Shown piece after piece: positions 56,693 to 64,000 of a stretch of DNA of 64,000 bases. Origin of the DNA: Triticum aestivum (taxonomy: Eukaryota > Streptophyta > Magnoliopsida > Poales > Poaceae); the NCBI RefSeq assembly GCF_018294505.1, contig NC_057807.1, positions 267,126,192 to 267,190,191 of the forward strand. Reading direction: 5' to 3'. The position numbers and the translations under genes are program-made. The notes under the pieces are model-generated. The model was not told where the DNA came from. It worked only from the letters and a program-made list of their open reading frames with translations, and searched no databases. The first letter of the stretch is position 1; every line of letters starts with the position of its first letter.

Positions 56693-57605
56693 TGTCAGTG
56701 TTCTGGGAATGGGGGTCCGCAGACCTGCCTGCCTGCGGCCTGCGGCGTGGCTCAAGTGGTGGCCCAGTATGGCCCACCTTCATCAGCACAAGACTCAAGA
56801 CCCTCGCGAGGGGCCAAGCCTCGCGGGGTGGACGACACATGATTTCCTCAGGAACGGCCTCGCCAGGCAGGCTCGCGAGGAGGCAGAGAGATCAAGGCAG
56901 GGTACCTCGCGAGGTGCTCATGACGCAAGCCATGATGATCGAGACTAGGCAGGTGCCAGGCAGGCGCCGGCTTGCGTAGTGTCCTTGTTTCCTCTTTGGT
57001 GCAAAGGGGGCAAGAAAATGCGTGGAGTACCGAGGCATCAGGAAAAGGTTGCCATTTCAGTGCAACGAGACCAAGACCAGCGGAGCGGCAGGATGGATGT
57101 CACCGTGGAGCCCTAGACGGCGTCATCGCTAGTGCTTTTGGCAGCCGAAGCCCGACTTTAGTCAGGATAACTTGTACTAGATGTTCCCCTTCAAAATGGC
57201 CGTTGTTGGCGCCCTTCCTGCTCAATATTTGGGAAGAGGACCAGGGCCTCTATAAATAGGACTAGCCACCACAGAGGAAAGCGACACACAGATCAAGGGC
57301 TCACTAGACCTAGAGGCGATCGAACTCACCCAAGCAGTTCATTGCACCAGCCCAAGAACACCCCTCGCGAGGCTGTTCATCCCTTGTACTGTTCATCGTG
57401 AGCCCCTGAGGCAATCCACCACACCACACACTGGAGTAGGGTATTACACCACAACGGTGGCCCGAACCAGTATAAATCTTGTGTCCCTCGTGTTGTCCAT
57501 CGTTTTAGTTTAGATCTCACGAGGCGATTGGACGTAGATCGGTAGGGGAGAGATCTTCGTGCGCACCCCAGAGTTCGAACCTTAAGGGTCTGCCGGAACC
57601 CAACA
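56693..57605 (+). mobile_element. 5' LTR of a gypsy retrotransposon
   Basis: The LTR starts TGTCAGTGTTCTGGG and ends GGAACCCAACA at 57605 (TG...CA), 913 bp. A CTATAAATAGG TATA box lies near 57250. The 5-bp sequence before it is GTATC, a possible target duplication taken from the end of the previous LTR. The 3' LTR is beyond the window or lost. Confidence 0.7.
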
Positions 57606-57614
57606 TCCGACATT

Positions 57615-57632
57615 TGGCGCGCCAGGTAGGGG
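57615..57632 (+). other. Candidate primer-binding site
   Basis: TGGCGCGCCAGGTAGGGG lies 9 bp after the LTR. The tRNA partner was not determined. Confidence 0.55.
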
Positions 57633-57683
57633 TGCGCCGGAATCTTTCTTACGCCGTTTCGTGTTTGATCTTCCGTCGTGTCC

Positions 57684-59150
57684 ATGGCTGACGCTCACTG
57701 GGCTCGCGCCGAGCGTCGGGCTGCTCTCGCCGCCCGCATCACCCAGATGACTCCCGTCGGAGGGTGTCCCTGTCGTTCCCCATCACCTGCCGCCAACGCC
57801 GCCATCGGCCTGGCGGGGAACGAGCAGCAAGCCTCGTCTCTGCATCCTTCGGTGCGGCGGGAAGGCCGCACCGCCACCCCGTCGCTGACTCCAGCCGGTT
57901 CATCGTCCCACGCCCATCGCGCCCCCACGGACGCGCATGCCACGTTGCTCCTGGCGTGTGAGCTCCTGCACTACCGTCCCGTCGACGAACTCTACGAGGA
58001 CTGGCTCGCCCACATCACCGAGCTCGTCAGCGCTACATGGGGTTCTCCTGTGCCGTCCCTCTCACTGCCTCGCCCTCCGCCCTGCGCAGGAGGCGCAGAT
58101 CAGGAGGTGCCTCTACCACCTCCTCCCCAAGAAGGCGCCCTGGCTCCAAGGCGCACGGCCCCAGGACAAGATCCACCTCATCTGGCGCCCACGCGACAAG
58201 AAAGGAGCTGCCAAGAAATCCCTCGTCCCCAAGATGGTGCTCGCATGCTCCCGGGACCGGTGCGCCATGACCGCATTCCTGCGCCACCACATCAAGACCC
58301 CATGCTGCTCCAGGCAGCGGCGCACGGGAATCCCCAGGAGCAAGCCCAGCACCAGCAGAGGGCTCCGGTGGCTACCGCAGGCTGCCGCATCTTCACAACC
58401 GAGCTACGCAGTGTCGCCTGGCCAGGCAAGTTCAAGTCTGACATGCCTCCTCGCTACGACGACACTGCCGATCCTGCGGAGTTCCTACAGCTCTACGAAC
58501 TGGGCATCGAAGCCGCCAACAGGGACGAAAAGGTCATGACGAACTGGTTTCCCATGGCACTCAAGGATGGCGCCCGCACCTGGCTCCTGAACCTGGCTCC
58601 TAGCACGATCTCCTCCTGGGATGAGATGCGCACCTGCTTCATTGCCAACTTCTAGGGCACTCGCGACCGTCCGCCAGCCTTGGGTGACCCACGCCACATC
58701 AAGCAGCAGCCCGGAGAGACGTTGCAGAAGTACATCCAGCGCTTCAACAACGCTCGCCTCAAGATTCCCAGGGTGACCGAGGAGGCCATCATTTCGGCGT
58801 TCTCTGATGGCGTCCGCGACGTCAAGATGAAGGAGGAGCTAGCGATCCACGAAGATCTGTGTACGTCACTGGAGTTGTTCAACCTGGCAACCAAGTGCGC
58901 AAGGGCTGAGGAGGGACGCCTCTCCCTTCTCGAGCTCCCGGCTACAGACCCAGAAGATAAGAAAGCCAAGGCCAAGGATGTGAAGCGCAAGGGAGCAGTT
59001 GTGCTCGCGGCAGAGCCGGACACAAAGCACAGCAGGGACCAGCCGGAGTCGTCCAAGGGTAGCCGATACTGTGTGTACCACGATCTCCATACTCACAACA
59101 CCAACGAATGCCAAGAGCTCAGGGCCGTGCGAGAAGGCCGTGTCGGTTGA
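57684..59150 (+). pseudogene. Retrotransposon gag, one in-frame TAG
   Basis: An ATG at 57684 (MADAHWARAERRAALAARIT) starts a frame that continues to 59150 without a shift, broken by TAG at 58653-58655. The gag core reads YDDTADPAEFLQLYELGIEA, MALKDGARTWLLNL and ISSWDEMRTCFIANF before the stop. After it come HIKQQPGETLQKYIQRFNNA and a zinc-finger-like YCVYHDLHTHNTNECQEL. Gag forms the virus-like particle of LTR retrotransposons. The central part (58060-58400) is unusually Pro-rich and may hold a compensated frame change. Confidence 0.7.
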
Positions 59151-59485
59151 CGTCCCGAGCACAACGATCGGGGCTACGACCGAGGCGGAGCAAGAGGTGG
59201 AGGACAATGGGACGACCGTGGCCCTCGCCATGGGTGGCGTGACCAACCTCACGAGGACCGCTGGTAGGACCAGCCTCATGAGGGAGCTTGGAGAGGTCAG
59301 CCTCGTGAGGATCGGCCGCAAGGAACGCAGGCCTTCCTCCTCTTCCACCACCACCAAGAAGGAATGAAGACCATCATCAGGACGAGGGGGCTGGGGGCTT
59401 CCAGGAGCCACGTGCGATTGCTTGCATCTTAGGTGGCGCTCAGGCCCCAGCCTCACAGCGCATCTTCAAGTAGTTTGCTCGCGAG

Positions 59486-60112
59486 GTGAATGTTGTCCTC
59501 CCCAAGCTTGAGGCCACGCGCCCTCTCAGGTGGTTTGCATGTGCCATCACATTCAGCTCAGCGGATCAGCTCAAGTGCGCGGCAGCGGCCGGTGTCGTCC
59601 CAATGCTCTCTTCCCCAGTCATCAGCAATGTGCAAGTGACCAGGACCCTCATCGATGGTGGCACAGGACTCAACATTTTGTCCATCAAGACGTTCAACAA
59701 TCTCTAAGTGCCATATGATCAGCTTCAGCCAACCAAGCCTTTCTCAGGAGTCACTGATGGTTCCACTGTCCCGATAGGGCAGGTCCGCCTTCCTGTCACC
59801 TTTGGACAGCGCAACAACTACCGCACCGAGCTCATTGACTTCGACATCACTCACATTCGCCTGCCATACAATGCCATCCTCGGGTATCCAGCCCTGGCCA
59901 AGTTCATGGTAGTGACTCACCATGCCTACAACGTCCTCAAGATGCCAGGAAGTGGCGGGGTCATCACGGTCCCCTGTGAAGAGAAGGATGCTGTGTGCTC
60001 CCTCGAGCGCGCCTTCCAAGCCACGTCAATCGAGGACCCGGACAACAAGAGTGGAAACCTCCCTGGGGCAGCTCCCAAGAAGAAGAAGACATCACCTAGC
60101 TCAAGGCCTTAG
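59486..60112 (+). pseudogene. Retropepsin (aspartic protease) region, one in-frame TAA
   Basis: The frame reads MNVVLPKLEATRPLRWFACA, then the active-site-like LIDGGTGLNIL (DGG in place of the usual DTG or DSG, as in many plant gypsy copies). TAA follows at 59705-59707, and the frame resumes with PYDQLQPTKPFSGVTDGSTV, IRLPYNAILGYPALAKF and a stop at 60112. It cleaves the element polyprotein in intact relatives. Confidence 0.65.
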
Positions 60113-60728
60113 GAGGCAGGAACCTCCGGAGGCACCACATTCGGACATGCACCCGTCCAAGGGGCGCCACCCTCCATCGCATAGGAAGCCGCGCCCGGCG
60201 CCCTCCTCGGGCAGGGATCGGGGGCTCTCCTGGGGAGCCATCGACTTTGCCAAGATCATGAGGGAGGCGCTTGGGCACCACTTGGAGGCGTGCTTCGCGG
60301 AACGTGTCCCTCAGGAAGGCGTAAGGAAAGGAGGGTCAAACCCTCAGGGGTTCATCACCAAGGTCGCTCAGGAGTTGCAGGAATCAAGAGTCATGCGCAG
60401 CAACCGCCGCCTGCCCAGCGTAGCTCCCCATCCAGGCGAGGATGGCGGGCTGCGCGTCTGCATCGACTACCTAGGGCTCAATCGAGTCGCGTCTCAAGAG
60501 TGCTTCTGGCCCTCACGCGTGGGGCGTTGCACAGGTCCACCGCACAGCTACGTTCGCATGCCCTTCGGCCTGCCGAACGCGGCTGCAGCCCACCAGCGCC
60601 TGATGAGAAGCATTCTAGAAGCTCAAGTGGCCATGCACCGCGCGTTCCTCGAGGAGATGAAAATGGACCTCGTCGAGCCGCCCGGACCTCCCGAGCCTCT
60701 CGAGGCTCGGAGCCCCGAGGGCTCGTGA
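60113..60728 (+). pseudogene. Reverse transcriptase remnant with internal deletion
   Basis: The frame holds GLRVCIDYLGLNR, and then almost at once YVRMPFGLPNAAAAHQRLM. These two motifs are normally separated by about 60 residues with the first catalytic aspartate, so a large in-frame deletion is likely. The catalytic YVDD motif, RNase H and integrase are absent. The copy is dead. Confidence 0.65.
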
Positions 60729-62222
60729 GGATTGGCTTCTTCATCACGTACCATCAGCTACTCTGACACTCGTTCTGCAATGATATCAGGTGACTTCTTT
60801 CAAGTTTCGTTTCAGCTGGGAGCACCCTCAGGGCTGCATCATTCCCAGGTTGCGTGGGTCCGTCCCCGCGGCATGTATCCGTTATGCTTTTGTCTTTAGC
60901 TTACCTTGTTGGGGGCGCTCCTCGGGCTACATCATCCCCAAGCCGCTTGGGCCTGACCCAGTGGCGTTTGCTTTCTCTGCATCTATCTAAGTTGGTTCAC
61001 TCCTTCATGCTTGACCTACTCATGATTGTCGTCCGCCGCCTACTGCGGGTCTATTTTTCCTCATGCAAATCGCTTGCACGTTAAAAGGGGGGCTCCTGAG
61101 CATCGCGACTCATGGGCTCTTACTGGCTCTCCAGCCCTCACCCCCTGGCCTTGTCCACGGCATCGCGACCTGGCATACCAGCGGCGGCTGAGCTTGCTCG
61201 AGGGCCGGGACCTGAGGACGTAGAGCATTCGCCTTTTAACCACCTTGCAGGAACATACCACTGACAAAGGCCCAGAGCCAGGCGCAACCCGCCTCGAGGT
61301 AGGGCCTCGTGAGTCCCGTGCTGGCTCACGGGTGCCCAAATACACCTCTCCTAAGCCCTACCATGCCGGCCACGTGTCAGGGCGGGGCTGTACACGCCCC
61401 GGGGGCTCCTCCCGGAGGGGAGCCCCCCTCCCATGCACTAGTGGAGGCACCATGCTCCGCGTTGGCTAACGACACTGCTGAGGAGCGGCTATGCCCATAC
61501 ACATACGGAAGCGCTATGCTCCGCGCTGGTGAAACAACTGAGGGCAGCCCACGGCTGTATCAACCTCAGGGAGCCTAGAGCTTAGTGTCTGTCCCCATCG
61601 CAAAGCCTTCCCTCGGGAGTGCCACGCGAGGGGGCTGGACACATGGGCTGTGCTCGGGCCACGCCCGAGCGCATGCCACCCAGCCAGGTCCCTCGGACCT
61701 GGTCGTCGCGCGCCCCTCCCCGAGCGGAGCCAAGGTATGAAGACTCGTTTGAGCGTCAAGGGTGACTCCTGAGCATAGCGACTCAAGAGCCTAACTGGTC
61801 ACGTAGCCCCTCACTCCTTAGTTCTGAAAGGCTAACGGCGGTTGAGGTATGCGCGGGGCCGGGCCCTGCCGACGTAGAACGCAAAATCCTCTCTTCCACC
61901 CCCTCCCTATTTGCCGTTTGCGCGTCAAGGGGGACTCCTGAGCATCGCGACTCTGGAGCCTAACTTGTCACGTAGCCCCTCACTCCTTAGTTCCGTCCTG
62001 GTGATCCGGTCGGGGCTAACGGCGGCTGAGGTATGCACGGGGCCGGGCCCTGCCAACGTAGAACGCAAGCAAATAGGAAGGAAATTGCAAGATCTAGCAA
62101 ATCCAGAAGAAAATATTACAAACCATAGATTGTTCTCAGAATACCAGACACAAATTTAAACCGCCTCCATGAGGCATAGTGCTTATTGCAGGAGTAAAAG
62201 CAGGGAAAAGGCCACGAGAAGA
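60729..62222. other. Retrotransposon internal spacer with repeats
   Basis: GC-rich non-coding sequence. A hairpin-like GGGGGCTCC...GGAGCCCCC lies at 61409-61435. CTCCTGAGCATCGCGACT-type blocks recur at about 61093, 61763 and 61933. Frames here are short and unlike proteins. Confidence 0.5.
61740..62070 (+). repeat. ~170-bp tandem duplication in the spacer
   Basis: Units at 61754-61890 and 61923-62070 share GCGTCAAGG, CTCCTGAGCAT, CACGTAGCCCCTCACTCC, GCTAACGGCGG and GGGGCCGGGCCCTGCC. A looser copy lies at 61085-61230. Confidence 0.8.
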
Positions 62223-64000
62223 TCACCCCTGGGCTGCGCCACTGCTCGTGGTGGGGTCGCGCTTGTCAGCCCCACCCCCTGGAGCTATGGAGCCGGCAGC
62301 GCCTCGCTTGGGCGCGGTGTTGAAGGCGCGGAACTTCGACAGCAAGGCCTCTGCTCGACCCTTGACGGCCTCGGCAGCAGCAGCGGAGTGCTTGTCGTCC
62401 ACGGGCTCCAGCAGGTCGTCAAGGTTGGCGTCGGGGTTGCGGAGGTAGACGTGGCTGAGGATCCGCGTCAGCACTGCGGAGGAAAGGAAGCGAGCCTCGA
62501 CTTCAGCCATGGGGCCAATGCCGATCACGACTTCTTGAAGCACCTCGACGAGGAAGGGAACCAGCTTAGCGGGGCCTTCCTTGGCTCCGGCCAGCGGCTT
62601 CTCCAGGCCACCGTCATAGAGCGTTTTCAGCGCTATGCGGGCCCTCTCCTCATAGCGCGCGAAGGCCGCGTGGTCCTCAGCCAAGACCTTCGCCTCAGCA
62701 TCCAGTTCGACCCTCTCCGCCTTCAGCACCTGCTCCAGCGTCTTCAGCCGGTCGCGGTCGGCCGAGAGTTCGGCGTCGCGCTGCTTGACAGCAGCCTCCC
62801 GAGACTTCATCTCCTCCTCCTTCACCTGGTGGTCGCGAATCTCCTTGGCGAGCTCATCACGCAGCCCTTGCAATTCGCCCTCCAGCGTCTTGCAGTGGCC
62901 CTTGGCAGTTGAGGCATCCTTCAACATCGTGTCGCGAGCGGCCATGGCCTGGGAGGTGGCTTGCTTCCCCTCCTCGGAAGCCATCACAGCCTGGCTCAGT
63001 GCCACTCGGACGGAGGCGTCAGAGCGAACCCAGCTGGAGACCAACTCCAGGCGCCCGACCACCAAGCGGGGGTCCGCGCTCCAGAGATCCTCCCGCAGCC
63101 GACTCAGTTCGTCGGCGGCACGGTCCAAGGCGGCGGAGGAAGCAAAGGAGACGGGAGCCGGCGGAGTAGGAGGAGAAGACGGCGACGTGATCACAGCTTG
63201 GGAGGAAGGGACCCCCTGAGCCTTGGCCACCTCGGCGACAGCATCAAGCGCAGGCACCTCCAGAGTCAGCGGGGCCATGGGGGCTGACTCCTCGCCGGAG
63301 TGCCCCTGCTGGCCTCGCGAGGATGATCGGGCAGGGGACGTCCGAGCCCCGCTACCTCCCTTTCCCGCGAGTGAAGACGCGGCTGCGGCCGAGGAGCCCA
63401 TCCCAGGTGGGGTCGCCGCATCTCCCTTCAGCCTCTTCGCTGCGGGTAGCAGCCTAACCAATAGAAGATGTCAGATCTCGACAGCAAAAGACAGGAGCAA
63501 GGCGGAGTTCGAACACTTACTGATTTACTGCCGCGGGATCCCACGAACTCCGGCCAAGCTTTAAGCCTGAAAGCCTCTTGCGGGGCTCAGCCTCGGGAGG
63601 CCCAGCCGCAAGGGAAGGTGCACCTGAAGGGCTAGAGATGACTTCGGCCGATGCGAGGGCCGGGGTAGACCCTCGGGAGATCAGCCCGGACGTGTCCTTC
63701 CTCGGGACCAGGGGCGCGTCCTCCCCCTTTCGCCTGACGCCGGCCTCGTCATCGTCAGGCAAGGAGCGGAGGGCGCTGGACCTGCACCAGGGGGAAGTCT
63801 CCCCCGTCCCCTCGAAGGTCGCCTTCGAGTAACGCTCGTCGTCCTCATCGTCATCTCCCTCCTCTTCTCCGATGGATTCACCAGAGGATAGGTTCACCAT
63901 CGCCGTTGCTGCCTGACCCTCAGGATCCTCCGCTGGCACCAGGCCGACCTCGTCAAAGGTGGGCATGGCGTCCACCACCAGCTTCCAGTCATCACGGAGG
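62223..64000 (-). CDS. Antisense ORF of a gypsy element (putative gypsy-type transposon protein), 3' part
   Basis: On the minus strand, exon 63521-64000 (open to the window edge) and exon 62223-63453 join across a 67-bp intron (GTAAGTG donor, GGTTAG acceptor) in one frame: VNQ then LLPAAKRLKGDAATPPGMGS. The first exon is acidic and Ser-rich (GEEEGDDDEDDERY). The second holds a long coiled coil (about 62480-63110; ARDTMLKDASTAKGHCKTLE, KQRDAELSADRDRLKTLEQV). It ends with FLSSAVLTRILSHVYLRNPD and a conserved-looking tail. This layout matches the antisense gene carried between pol and the 3' LTR of several large grass gypsy elements. The function is unknown. No stop is seen in the window. Confidence 0.7.

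Noticed and set aside
62169..62912. Plus-strand open frame opposite the antisense gene
   Set aside because: It is a shadow of the coiled-coil coding region on the minus strand; codon periodicity and protein look favour the minus strand.

Overview
This window is nuclear DNA from a grass, almost certainly a member of the Triticeae (wheat, Aegilops, barley or rye group). The evidence is an Au-type SINE, Stowaway-like terminal sequences, CACTA transposons with long subterminal repeat arrays, a gypsy LTR with a TGATACGTCTCCAACG terminus (read on the minus strand), and a gypsy element carrying an antisense gene. Introns have GT/AG ends, and there are no bacterial operons, tRNA or rRNA operons, or CRISPR arrays. 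It is one assembled contig with a 317-base N gap at 50297-50613.

Left part (1-21.5 kb) is a small gene island set in short repeats. 85-3560 is a degenerate tandem array of four copies of a module that once looked protein-coding. 3978-5701 (minus) is a complete three-exon F-box/LRR/FBD gene. Head to head with it is an unrecognised two-coding-exon gene (6603-7406, plus). 13773-14492 is an intact single-exon DEDDy 3'-5' exonuclease-like gene. Around these are three Helitron 3' ends, only one of them alone (the other two share about 460 bp across 41 kb), three dispersed copies of one promoter/first-exon module, MITE remnants, a GC-rich broken coding region (17.2-17.9 kb) and an Au SINE.

Middle part (21.5-50.3 kb) is a mosaic of CACTA (En/Spm-type) transposons. 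A plus-strand element ending at 31758 carries a broken transposase-associated gene whose 5' exon and intron have been multiplied about nine times. Its relative lies on the minus strand at 45.2-50.3 kb. Between them is a roughly palindromic arrangement: about 500-bp repeat arrays at 31.76-32.46 and 37.8-39.64 kb face each other in opposite orientation, as do two copies of a gene 5' region (32.5-33.25 and 36.1-36.5 kb). The centre holds a B3-domain gene that may still be intact. Several passenger genes are broken by one or two stops, including a second exonuclease copy (43127-43765). A 5S-rRNA-like segment sits directly beside an 83-bp near-perfect foldback (44320-44470).

Right part (50.6-64 kb) holds another Helitron end, the third promoter module, a minus-strand solo gypsy LTR (55006-56692) and, inserted at its very edge, a second gypsy element (5' LTR 56693-57605). 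The second element has decayed gag, protease and internally deleted reverse transcriptase, and a spliced antisense ORF running off the window end.

The genes do not form a pathway. The likely functional host genes are the F-box gene, its divergent neighbour and the exonuclease-like gene. The B3 gene and the antisense ORF are transposon passengers. All assignments were made by reading the sequence; no database search was run.
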